Below, piece by piece: positions 1 to 6,774 of a stretch of 27,417 nucleotides of DNA. This stretch comes from a virus. A program made the position numbers and the translations under genes. How positions within the stretch are numbered: the stretch's first letter is position 1; every line of letters starts with the position of its first letter. The DNA lies in the IMG/VR virus record IMGVR_UViG_3300005532_000035, positions 1-27,417 of that record; one strand, written 5' to 3'. Below the pieces are notes generated by a model. It saw only the letters and a list, made by a program, of their open reading frames with translations, was not told where the DNA came from and did no database searches.

Positions 1-2
1 TG

Positions 3-83
3 GCGAAGCAGTTTGTGGCCCGTGTGCTGGCGCACATCGGGCTTCCGCAGGCTGATGCGTACGTCTGGAAGGGAGAAGAGTAG
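3..83 (+). CDS. C-terminal end of an unidentified flanking gene (partial)
   Basis: An open frame runs from the window edge to a TAG at 81-83 and gives the last 26 residues of a protein, ending in VWKGEE. The composition looks coding and the downstream DNA is non-coding, so this is probably the 3' end of a chromosomal gene next to the prophage. The piece is too short to assign a family. It could also be a chance open frame. Confidence 0.4.
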   Translation, partial: AKQFVARVLAHIGLPQADAYVWKGEE

Positions 84-901
84 GGTGAGTAGTAAATTCT
101 GTAAATTCTTCAAAATAAATGGCATCCTATGCATCTGACGGGAGTTGACGGTAGTGTGGGATCATGATTGACCCCCTCCCCCCCGGTGTTTTGTACGGGA
201 AATGTTTGTTTTCAATAAGTTACGAGTGATGGTCTGTACGGGAATCGTTTGTTTTCAATGAGTTAGCTAAGAAACGGCCAGCGGTCAGCCGGTCAGCGCC
301 TGCTTCGCAGGCTGTCAGTTCCACAGTTCACTGGCTTTCCATAGATAAACTGGGTATATAGAAAAGTCATGCGATTATCTTGATGTAAGTTGTTGAAAGC
401 ATGGATATTTGTTTGCTTTTATGTCTTTGTTTTTCGTGCAATTTGATACCTAGATTGTCTACTTATGCCCGGAGAATGGACGATGGGGATTTATCCTGCA
501 TGTTATTGAATGCAAATAAGTTTTCGATGCCATTGCGGCCAAGTTTCTGAGCGGGCCGCTTCCCTAGTTTATCTATGTATGCCTGGGCCTTTGATTTTTT
601 TTCAGCGGCTTTAAAGCCATACCCCTTCAAAACCGAATAGCCGGTATGATTTCGACCGGATGGTCGGGATTGGCTAACCTTTGCATCGCTGAGATTCTTT
701 CTCCCTACGGTCGTCAGAATGACGGAATATATAGTTTATGTAAATTCTTGAAAATATGAGGTTTTTTACGTTCTCGGCCTTATTTTGAGGGCAAAATAAT
801 AGCTGGACTGTCTACGTATCCCGGCACGGGGCTTCAGCAAAATTGCCTTTTTCTTTCAGGATATCAGGTTGAGAGGGGGAAACGGACAATGGATGGATCG
901 C
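84..901. other. Gene-free, repeat-rich, host-like intergenic region
   Basis: No credible coding frame is present on either strand. The base composition is clearly AT-richer than the genes to the right. It contains a tandem 31-bp repeat (192-265), a short hairpin with 6-bp arms (298-303 and 307-312), and two similar blocks around 451-475 and 801-827 that share a GTCTAC.TAT.CCCGG core. TGTAAATTCTT also recurs near 100 and 739. The style resembles dispersed intergenic repeats that I recall from Acidobacteriaceae genomes, so I read the stretch as chromosome outside the prophage. That reading is inference. Confidence 0.55.
192..265. repeat. Tandem pair of 31-bp direct repeats
   Basis: Units lie at 192-222 and 235-265. 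Both begin TGTACGGGAA and share GTTTGTTTTCAAT; 28 of 31 positions are identical and the period is 43 bp. They follow a C-rich tract (173-184). Paired repeats near a transposable prophage could be transposase sites, but the form also fits a chromosomal intergenic repeat family, which I favour. Confidence 0.7.
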
Positions 902-905
902 TGTG

Positions 906-1035
906 ATTCTCAGAATTATATTGCACTGGTGGGATGTGACGGGAAGAGGTGAGAGATCGTGAGAATTGACGCGGGTCTGAGGCACTTTTCCACAGGCAAT
1001 TTTACACCGACGCTTTCTCAGAATTATTTTGCACT
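906..1035. repeat. Two 22-bp direct repeats, candidate transposase-binding end sites
   Basis: Copies at 906-927 and 1014-1035 match at 20 of 22 positions and share TTCTCAGAATTAT.TTGCACT. Related shorter matches are AATTTTACACC near 999, AATTTTGCACC near 1219 and an inverted AGTGCAA near 1235. The first copy starts four bases after a TG dinucleotide at 902. Mu-family ends carry several transposase sites, so these are candidates for L1/L2-type sites. Binding is not shown by the sequence. Confidence 0.5.
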
Positions 1036-1163
1036 ACTCGGCCATAGTTCCGTTGGATTTCATACCTAAGTTATTGATTCTTCGTAAAAGTCCAACGGAA
1101 CTCACTTCCGCTGGATTTTCGGGCGAGAAATTACATCTGTGGAAAAGTGCCTCAGACCCGCGT
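969..1163. repeat. Perfect 27-bp inverted repeat with 141-bp spacer
   Basis: The arms are 969-995 and 1137-1163 and are perfectly complementary over 27 bp; the left arm begins ACGCGGGTCTGAGG. The spacer holds a second inverted repeat of 12 bp (1046-1057 with 1091-1102), so the whole 195 bp can fold into a nested hairpin or cruciform. No flanking target duplication is visible. It may be a MITE-like insertion, part of the prophage end, or a bidirectional terminator for the leftward operon. Confidence 0.8.
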
Positions 1164-1256
1164 ATTTATTAGGCAAAAGCTCATTCAAAAATCCAACGGA
1201 ACTGGCCGTTTTTGATCAATTTTGCACCAATTTTAGTGCAATCCAACGGAACTATG
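1043..1256. repeat. Cluster of AATCCAACGGAACT repeats in both orientations
   Basis: The 14-mer occurs inverted at 1046-1059 and direct at 1190-1203 and 1240-1253. A 12-bp version is at 1091-1102 and a degenerate inverted copy at about 1106-1117. The first and last copies extend to a perfect 17-bp inverted repeat (1043-1059 with 1240-1256). The cluster lies just beyond the last leftward gene. A protein-binding array or a prophage-end feature are both possible. Confidence 0.75.
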
Positions 1257-1299
1257 AAAAATCATAACCCTAGACAAAAATAGGATAACTATATTAACA

Positions 1300-2106
1300 C
1301 TAACTGAAGCGTCCATTGTTATATAAGTAATCATTTTGGACGAAGGCAAGAGCAGAGGAGGCCGCGCCTGATTTGGTGAGGTCCTCGAAGAGGAAGCGTC
1401 CGATCTGGCCCTGGAATGAACCTCCGTAGGGAGAGCCTGGATTGATGGCCGGAGCGGAAGTCGGAACCGGCAAACCTCCGCTCGGCACCGCAGCAGTAGT
1501 TGTGCCAACGAGCACGGGCGAAGCAGTTGGAGTGCCAACATAGACGTTCGTCGTAATATTGCCTCCGGAGACAACGAACTCTGCAAACACCTGATAGACC
1601 CCGGCGGCAGGAAACGTATAGCTTACGGTCGAATTTCCGGCGCGCAGGTTATATTGCAGACCTCCGCCATTACTTTGCATCCAGACCCACTGATAGTAGC
1701 TAGCGTCCGCACATGCAGCGCCACACGGTATGCCCGAGCCGGGCTGTGTTGCGCCGATCTTCACCCAGCCGCCGACCAGCCAGTGCGTAGCTGTGGCTGC
1801 CAGCTTGCAGGACGGCGGCAAGGAAACATGCTCGTTGAGAGTGTCGAACGTCAGCCCCGTCGTGCCGATGCCTGCCGTGCTGCCCGCACCCGTCAGAGCT
1901 AAGTCGGTGAACAATTGGTCTACATAATTGAAAAACTGCTGACCAACCGCGATGGGCGCAGCCGGCAATGAGCCGTTCGGATATCCGGCAGGATCGAGAA
2001 AATCGGCGCACACAATTGTGCCGCCGTCAATCGCGGCGTCAGCATAGAGAGTGGGTAGCGTGTTATCTGAGCTGGTGTAGTTCGTGTACTGTAGGATGTC
2101 TGCCAT
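1300..2106 (-). CDS. LamG/concanavalin-like tail-associated protein (putative)
   Basis: The product has 268 aa. ATG at 2106 is preceded by GGAGA with good spacing, and the gene starts 8 bp after the tail-fibre-like gene ends, so the two are probably co-transcribed. There is no signal peptide or membrane segment. From about residue 90 a beta-rich region (HWLVGGWVKIG, then YQVFAEFVVSGG, then FQGQIGRFLFEDL near the C-terminus) resembles the jelly-roll LamG/concanavalin fold used by phage surface proteins to bind glycans. The N-terminal region resembles the start of tail-associated proteins. I infer a virion surface or receptor-binding role from the fold and the neighbour; no exact family was recognised. 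Confidence 0.6.
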   Translation of the reverse strand: MADILQYTNYTSSDNTLPTLYADAAIDGGTIVCADFLDPAGYPNGSLPAAPIAVGQQFFNYVDQLFTDLALTGAGSTAGIGTTGLTFDTLNEHVSLPPSCKLAATATHWLVGGWVKIGATQPGSGIPCGAACADASYYQWVWMQSNGGGLQYNLRAGNSTVSYTFPAAGVYQVFAEFVVSGGNITTNVYVGTPTASPVLVGTTTAAVPSGGLPVPTSAPAINPGSPYGGSFQGQIGRFLFEDLTKSGAASSALAFVQNDYLYNNGRFS

Positions 2107-2114
2107 GAGTTCTC

Positions 2115-4499
2115 CTAATTGATAAGTAGGTTGCGGGCCGTGATGAATTCGCTCAGTATCTGGGCAACCACCGTGTAACCATACTGGTTTGGGTGGGTCA
2201 CGTCGAACATGAGCGACGATGGTGGCACATCGTTGCTGTGGTCCGTCACGTCCTGCGAGTTGTTAGGGTTATAGCTGGCCACGAGGCGCTGCCGCACATC
2301 GCGTCCTTGCGCGTCCACGACGAAATATTGCGGATACGTCGTGCGCATCCAGCTGTTCAGGTTGGTGATGGCTGTCCACTTGGTCGAGCCTGAATTTTCG
2401 GTCCCATCCCGTTTGTTTGTGACAGCGAGCAGGCAGATTTTCTTATTCAGCGGCTTGAGGAAGTTGATCATCGCTGTGATGTTGTTCTGCACCGTCTGGA
2501 TTTCTGCAGCGCTTCCGGTTTGGATATCGTTGCGTCCTACCCAAATGAATTGCCATTGCTGGTCGGTGCCCTGCGGGTCTGCGATCCACGGAGTATTTGC
2601 CGGGCAAGCTGCACCGGTTGTGCCTGCATCCGGCGTGAAGGTGTACGTCTCAGTTGTGGAAGGCGGCCCGCCCGTTGCTGTTCGCGTAAGAGTGCCGTGA
2701 ATGCCCGCAAGCGTCCCTTTTGCGGTGTGCGTGTAATTCTCCGCGCCGCTCGACAAGAACAAAGCGAATGCCTGCGTCCAGCCGCTGATAGTATTCCCGT
2801 CAATCGCTGTGACCTGCACTGAGCCAGGCGCAGCAGGAATTGCATTGCCACTCACGGTAAGCTGCGGCACGTATGCGCCTTGCCGCGCCGCAATCATCGT
2901 GCTGGTCTGTCCGCCAATGCCATTGTTGGTGAGCGTGAGAGGTACCAGCGTCGCCAGCACAGTCTCATACGTGACGCCTGAGCCATCTTCGCCGCCTTGC
3001 GTGAGACTGTCCCCCCAACAAATGGCTGTGCCCGGACTCACAGGAAAAACTGGATACTCGGTACCTCCCGCAGCCGGAACGTACATCAGCCCGCGCACAA
3101 GCGGGGGATTGAGACTGCGATCAGTGTTGAAGATCACCTTCGCGCCATCCGATGTGAAGCGCGGATTGTAGTTATTGCTTCCGGAAGACGTGACCTGCTT
3201 TGTTCCGCCTGTGCTCACTTTGTCGCGCGAGCACACCTGAAATTTTCCACTGGTATCGGTGATAGTGAAAGCTGAATAGTTGGCTGCGTCAGCAAATGCT
3301 TGCTGCACGCCGGAGAGGCCGCTCACCACGGCAACCTGCTTGCTCCCCAGCCACACGCTGCCATCTTTTTTAATGCCGAAGATGATTTTGCGCGACGCGT
3401 CTACGATTGCAGTCAGCCATCCACTGCGTCCATAGCCAGACAAATATTGCCCCGGCTGATCTCCATATGTCACTTGCGTGATAGTCAGACCGCCATTGAT
3501 GGTTGCGCCCTGCTGAAAGGTCGCGGCGCGGTGGAAGGTGACCTTCGAGAAGAAATGCTGGATGCCGGCGCCGTCTATCCCGGAAAGTACCTTCTTTGCT
3601 GAGTCCAGAACGGTAGCAACCCAGCCACTACGCCGCGCGTCGCCAGCGATCGTGTATTGCTTGCGGCTCGATGTTGTGAGCGTGTCAGTCGTCAGACCGC
3701 TGGTGATGGTCGCGCCTTGCTGAAATGTCGCAGCGCGATGAAGCGTGATCTTCGAGAAGAAGTGCTGGATGCCAGCGCCGTCAATTCCGGAAAGAATCTT
3801 TTTTGCCGAGTCCACAACAGTAGCTACCCAGCCAATGCGCTGCGTGCTGCCTGCAATTGCATATTGCTTGCGGCTCGACGTCGCGAGCGTGTCAGTCGTC
3901 AGACCACCGGTGATGGTCGCGCCTTGCGGCGCTACCAGCGGAGCAGAAAGCGTGCCGGACAAAGTGCCGCCGGCGGCCCACAGGCTGGTGTTCGCAGTGT
4001 CTACAGAGCCAAACGTGGACCCGCTCTGATATGACTGATTCACTATATAGCTGCTGCCCTGGTAGAAAAAATAATCGAGCTGATTGTAGAGAGTGTTGGG
4101 TGCCCAGTTGCCGCGATTATGCGGCGTTGGCACTGCCATCAGCGTAGGCAGCCCAGGCAGATTGGGAATGAAGCTATCAAAACTCCACGCGGACCCTGTG
4201 GGCTGGATGACGTATCCGGGACCGAGCAGGTTATTGCCGCTGGTGTTGTCAATGACCGTGACTTTGTAGGCGATGTTTTTCGGATTGGTCAGCGATGTGT
4301 CAGCAAGCTGAACAGAGAATGCTCCATTGCTGACCTGCGCTGTGATCGGCGTATCAATTGCCTGCCCGCTGCCATTCACCTGAAAAGAGAGCGGCACGCC
4401 GCTGGAATTGCAGGGCTGAAAGCTGATTGTGGCGTTGCTGATCTTATTGCCGCTTGCATCGGTCAGGTTCGATGCGCTGACGGTCGTATAGCCTGCCAT
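2115..4499 (-). CDS. Tail-fibre-like protein with C-terminal SGNH/GDSL hydrolase domain
   Basis: The product has 794 aa from ATG at 4499. A TTG at 4538 would add 13 residues, and the frame stays open to 4577; neither start has a clear ribosome binding site. The N-terminus (about 1-110) is an immunoglobulin-like beta segment, the middle (about 190-345) has two near-identical 69-residue repeats plus a diverged third, and the C-terminus (about 485-790) is an SGNH hydrolase. Its visible blocks are GDSLTQGG (about residue 495), NNGIGGQTS, WVGRNDI and FDVTHPNQ with the catalytic Asp/His (about 766). SGNH domains on phage fibres typically deacetylate surface glycans, so I infer receptor binding and polysaccharide modification. 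It is transcribed opposite to the head genes and follows the early operon, an unusual place for a fibre gene. Confidence 0.75.
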   Translation of the reverse strand: MAGYTTVSASNLTDASGNKISNATISFQPCNSSGVPLSFQVNGSGQAIDTPITAQVSNGAFSVQLADTSLTNPKNIAYKVTVIDNTSGNNLLGPGYVIQPTGSAWSFDSFIPNLPGLPTLMAVPTPHNRGNWAPNTLYNQLDYFFYQGSSYIVNQSYQSGSTFGSVDTANTSLWAAGGTLSGTLSAPLVAPQGATITGGLTTDTLATSSRKQYAIAGSTQRIGWVATVVDSAKKILSGIDGAGIQHFFSKITLHRAATFQQGATITSGLTTDTLTTSSRKQYTIAGDARRSGWVATVLDSAKKVLSGIDGAGIQHFFSKVTFHRAATFQQGATINGGLTITQVTYGDQPGQYLSGYGRSGWLTAIVDASRKIIFGIKKDGSVWLGSKQVAVVSGLSGVQQAFADAANYSAFTITDTSGKFQVCSRDKVSTGGTKQVTSSGSNNYNPRFTSDGAKVIFNTDRSLNPPLVRGLMYVPAAGGTEYPVFPVSPGTAICWGDSLTQGGEDGSGVTYETVLATLVPLTLTNNGIGGQTSTMIAARQGAYVPQLTVSGNAIPAAPGSVQVTAIDGNTISGWTQAFALFLSSGAENYTHTAKGTLAGIHGTLTRTATGGPPSTTETYTFTPDAGTTGAACPANTPWIADPQGTDQQWQFIWVGRNDIQTGSAAEIQTVQNNITAMINFLKPLNKKICLLAVTNKRDGTENSGSTKWTAITNLNSWMRTTYPQYFVVDAQGRDVRQRLVASYNPNNSQDVTDHSNDVPPSSLMFDVTHPNQYGYTVVAQILSEFITARNLLIN
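3485..3930 (-). repeat. Internal 207-bp tandem repeats in the fibre gene
   Basis: Two copies of a 207-bp (69-codon) unit are offset from about 3485 and 3692, with the start of a further unit to about 3930. For example TTCGAGAAGAA.TGCTGG occurs at 3544 and again at 3751. The encoded units share SGIDGAGIQHFFSK and HRAATFQQGATI. A third, diverged copy is encoded at about 3340-3480. In-frame duplication of shaft segments is common in phage fibres and can change fibre length. Confidence 0.85.
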
Positions 4500-4569
4500 G
4501 AGAACATGATGCGGTTGTGGCGTGCTTTCTGCTGACAATGCAGCGACAGATGCAATAGCTGCAAGCTGC

Positions 4570-4827
4570 CTATTCGCTCACATAGCGCTTATCGAGTCCA
4601 TTGCGCTCATGCAGAGTGTCCACGTACTTCATCAGTGAGTCGTAGTTAATGCGCCACGGGCTGTTCCACTTGTCCGGGCGGATCTTGTACGCCTGAAGAG
4701 TGCCGTCTTCGATCATGCGGCAAATGGTGTTGATGGAAACATCGAGAATCTCCGCCGCGCGCGCAGCCGAGATGGTGCGGCGCGGGTGCCACGGTAACAG
4801 AAGCTGGTCTGGCACGCGGAAGCTCAT
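4570..4827 (-). CDS. Excisionase-like helix-turn-helix protein
   Basis: The product has 85 aa and starts in an ATGA overlap with the upstream gene. The central segment ISAARAAEILDVSINTICRM followed by IEDGTLQAYKI is a MerR/excisionase-type helix-turn-helix (HTH_17-like) covering about residues 18-50, with a short winged C-terminal extension. It is the last gene of the tightly coupled early operon. DNA binding is well supported. The specific role is unknown; control of late transcription or of the fibre genes downstream is possible but speculative. Confidence 0.75.
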   Translation of the reverse strand: MSFRVPDQLLLPWHPRRTISAARAAEILDVSINTICRMIEDGTLQAYKIRPDKWNSPWRINYDSLMKYVDTLHERNGLDKRYVSE

Positions 4828-5048
4828 TCGCGCACCTCGACATCGGGCACGATATGCAATTTCCGCAGGAAATCGGCATCTGACTGGATGTGTTCAGGCA
4901 GCCGCTCTATCAACGCTTCAATCATCACTCCGTTTACGCGAATGCCAGCAGTATGTAGCTGGCGCACCACGCTGGCGGTCTTCTCGTGGGTAAGAATGGC
5001 TTCGGTTGCGGCTTCGATAAGTAATCTCGCTGCGCGTTCAAGCGTCAT
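4824..5048 (-). CDS. Small early hypothetical protein
   Basis: The product has 74 aa and overlaps both neighbours by 4 nt. It is predicted mostly helical, with an N-terminal amphipathic stretch (LERAARLLIEAATEAILTHEK) and a second helix around residues 38-50. There are no cysteine clusters, membrane segments or recognised motifs. Its only functional clue is its place inside the early operon, and no family could be assigned. Confidence 0.65.
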   Translation of the reverse strand: MTLERAARLLIEAATEAILTHEKTASVVRQLHTAGIRVNGVMIEALIERLPEHIQSDADFLRKLHIVPDVEVRE

Positions 5049-5587
5049 GCGGTCCGTCTCCTGTATTCTCCTTCATCTCTCCACACGCCGCGCGATTGCG
5101 CCATGCGCTTGAGTGCCCACCAGACGCGGTTTGCGTCACCGACGGTACGGATTGCTGGATTGGAGCGCTTACCCAAAGGAGAGCGCGGTGAGCGGAGCCA
5201 TGCTTCGAGTTGCTCCTGTGTCCAGCCGAGTAGGTCGAGTGCGTACTGAATTCGCGCGAGGTCGTGCGGGCCTACGAGCGTATGTTTATCAGGCGAGCCA
5301 TCGCGACGGCCTTCTGTGCCCGCCTGCAGGGCGGCCTCACGGCTGAGCCGTTCCCGCTTTTTTGCCGGTGCTTTCACGCCGAGCTGCTGTTGCGTGATAT
5401 CAATGAGGTGCTTCGCGTCGTTGAAAGTCAGGTCGCTGAACGAAGATATTTTCCGGCAGACAAGCTGCGAGGCCCAGGCCAGCCGCGCTTCACGGCTGCC
5501 GTCACCACCATCGAAGGTGCTGCGTACGAGCTGTGCATACAGCACCTGCAGGCGCTTCATCTGTGCGGGTGTGATCTTCGCTTCCAT
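5045..5587 (-). CDS. Early phage protein, possibly GemA/gp16-like (DUF1018)
   Basis: The product has 180 aa. ATG at 5587 is preceded by AAGGA about seven bases upstream, inside the end of the previous gene. The N-terminal part (ITPAQMKRLQVLYAQL, then SFSDLTFNDAKHLIDI) and the C-terminal half (LARIQYALDLLGWTQEQLEAWL, then a DANRVWWALKRM helix) are reminiscent of the helical Mu gp16/GemA family, which acts early in infection. A linker rich in charged residues (about 72-100) separates the halves. The similarity is by eye only, so the family call is tentative. The gene ends in an ATGA overlap with the next. Confidence 0.6.
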   Translation of the reverse strand: MEAKITPAQMKRLQVLYAQLVRSTFDGGDGSREARLAWASQLVCRKISSFSDLTFNDAKHLIDITQQQLGVKAPAKKRERLSREAALQAGTEGRRDGSPDKHTLVGPHDLARIQYALDLLGWTQEQLEAWLRSPRSPLGKRSNPAIRTVGDANRVWWALKRMAQSRGVWRDEGEYRRRTA

Positions 5588-5590
5588 CGT

Positions 5591-5770
5591 TCAGTCCTTA
5601 CTTTTCTGTTTTCGTGGTCTTCCGCGTTTGCGTTTCTTTCCGCATTGTTCGCATATCTGACTGCGAAGCTCCGCGCGGAAGTCGGCGAGCACGCACGCCT
5701 CGCTGCAAAACCTCATTCTGGGATGTTTGACCAGATTGCTGCATCCTGGCCGCTGGCACTGAAGTGGCAT
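5591..5770 (-). CDS. Small zinc-finger protein nested in the end of the upstream gene
   Basis: The product has 59 aa. ATG at 5770 has a strong ribosome binding site (AAGGAG, 4 nt spacing). The protein reads CQRPGC, then RFCSEAC, then ICEQCGKK, followed by a Lys/Arg-rich tail (KRKRGRPRKQKSKD). This gives a six-cysteine zinc-binding module with a basic, AT-hook-like end (RGRPRK), so DNA or RNA binding is likely. It overlaps the last 173 bp of the 152-codon frame in another phase. The protein-like pattern and the strong start site argue that this frame is the real one here. It ends 3 bp before the next gene starts. Confidence 0.75.
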   Translation of the reverse strand: MPLQCQRPGCSNLVKHPRMRFCSEACVLADFRAELRSQICEQCGKKRKRGRPRKQKSKD

Positions 5771-6056
5771 CGTTCTCCTTCCCCTGTTTCACTTCATGCA
5801 GGGAGGCGCCGAGGATGCCGTACCCTGCAATATCTCTGTATGGTGATTCGCCCAGCGCATCGCAGTCCGTGGCAATGCGCTGGAGCTTGTCAAAAATGCG
5901 CGTGATGAGCAGCGCATCATCGTACTGCTCCGGCAAAATACCGTTTGGATACAAAAGGCCGAGAAACTCACCCGTCTTGGCAAAGCTGTTGCCGTAGGCA
6001 GCGTTCTTCTGCTCGACCAGCTCGCCGATTTGTTGGGCGATGGCGCGGAAGGTCAT
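5598..6056 (-). CDS. Small early protein resembling DUF1599/Nmad1-type phage proteins
   Basis: The 152-aa frame starts in an ATGA overlap with the receiver gene. Residues about 1-95 look like a conserved phage helical domain: VEQKNAAYGNSF, then ITRIFDKLQRIAT, then GESPYRDIAGYGILGA, a pattern I associate with the DUF1599 (nucleotide-modification-associated) or MazG-like helical families. The last about 57 residues are Thr/Arg/Gln-rich and overlap the 59-codon zinc-finger gene in another phase. That tail looks like antiselected read-through rather than a domain, so the ancestral protein may have ended near residue 97. Function is inferred only from the pattern. Confidence 0.65.
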   Translation of the reverse strand: MTFRAIAQQIGELVEQKNAAYGNSFAKTGEFLGLLYPNGILPEQYDDALLITRIFDKLQRIATDCDALGESPYRDIAGYGILGASLHEVKQGKENDATSVPAARMQQSGQTSQNEVLQRGVRARRLPRGASQSDMRTMRKETQTRKTTKTEK

Positions 6057-6478
6057 GCTGACCTCCGTAGGGCTTCACTTGATGCTACCGATTGGGCGAG
6101 GTTCTTTTTGTGTGCCCCCGGCTTGCGGGCCGTAAGCAGTTTTACGCGATAAAGCATTTCGGCAGCAGATGCACCCTTTGGCAAAAAGGAATCTGCATGG
6201 TGCGCGGCAGAATAGTTCATCGTGGCACCGCTATAAATAATTACTGGTACCTCGGCGTCTATATCCTTCAGGCGTGCTGCGAGGTCGTTGCCATTCATAC
6301 CAGGCATGATGAGGTCAGTGAGCACCAGGTGAGGCCGCTGCTGCTCAAATATCAGAATGGCTTCCTCGCCACTCATTGCCGTCAGCACGCGAAAGCCGTG
6401 TGTTTCCAGCACAATTCGGCGCAGTCCCAGGACGGTTTCGTTATCGTCCACGCATAGGATTATTTTCCGCAGCCTCAT
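6053..6478 (-). CDS. Stand-alone CheY-like response-regulator receiver protein
   Basis: The product has 141 aa. All hallmark receiver residues are present: the acidic pair D11/D12 (CVDDNE), phospho-acceptor D55 in LVLTDLIMPGMNG, the conserved Ser at 83 (IIYSGAT) and Lys101 (FLPKG). The receiver fold ends at about residue 120 and the last about 20 residues are an unstructured tail, so there is no output domain. It probably receives phosphate from a host histidine kinase, or titrates one. It is embedded in the early operon with ATGA overlaps on both sides, which ties its expression to the lytic early phase. I recall no such gene in Mu. Confidence 0.9.
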   Translation of the reverse strand: MRLRKIILCVDDNETVLGLRRIVLETHGFRVLTAMSGEEAILIFEQQRPHLVLTDLIMPGMNGNDLAARLKDIDAEVPVIIYSGATMNYSAAHHADSFLPKGASAAEMLYRVKLLTARKPGAHKKNLAQSVASSEALRRSA

Positions 6479-6774
6479 GCCACCACCTCGGGTTTCTTTG
6501 CTATGCGGGCCTCAATGGCGGCGATCTCTTTTTCCAGAACCTCAATCATGCGCGTTTTCTTTTCGGCTTCTGCAACGGCGATCTGGGCGCGGACCGTGGC
6601 GAGAAGATAAGCGCGGACGCTGCCTCCCCGCTTCCATTCATCGAACGTGCGACAGGCTTCATGCTGGATGCGCAGAGGAACCTTCTTCCAATGACGGGCG
6701 CACATCAGGTATTCGCTTCGGATAACGGCATTGCAGCCGGCGACACAGCACGGCTTTGTCTTCCGCTCGTTCAT
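6475..6774 (-). CDS. Small zinc-binding phage protein with coiled-coil C-terminus
   Basis: The product has 99 aa, with ATGA overlaps at both ends. The N-terminus has CCVAGCN, then LMCARHWKKVP, the CxxxGC..MCxxHWxxVP arrangement seen in many small phage and plasmid proteins and expected to bind one zinc ion. From about residue 55 it is a charged helix (AQIAVAEAEKKTRM, then EKEIAAIEARI), probably a coiled coil. No enzyme motif is visible. Nucleic-acid or protein binding is likely. Confidence 0.75.
   Translation of the reverse strand: MNERKTKPCCVAGCNAVIRSEYLMCARHWKKVPLRIQHEACRTFDEWKRGGSVRAYLLATVRAQIAVAEAEKKTRMIEVLEKEIAAIEARIAKKPEVVA

Noticed and set aside
192-265. Tandem 31-bp repeats as the prophage left end
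   Set aside because: About 600 bp of gene-free, host-like repeat DNA lies between them and the first prophage gene, and a better TG-started candidate lies at 902. Kept only as an alternative.
2537-2851. Arg-rich minus-strand frame inside the SGNH-domain coding region
   Set aside because: It lies in a different phase within the fibre gene, whose frame carries the SGNH catalytic blocks.
3485-3930. CRISPR-like or regulatory repeat array
   Set aside because: The repeats are in frame, 69 codons long and encode fibre shaft units; there are no short repeats with unique spacers.
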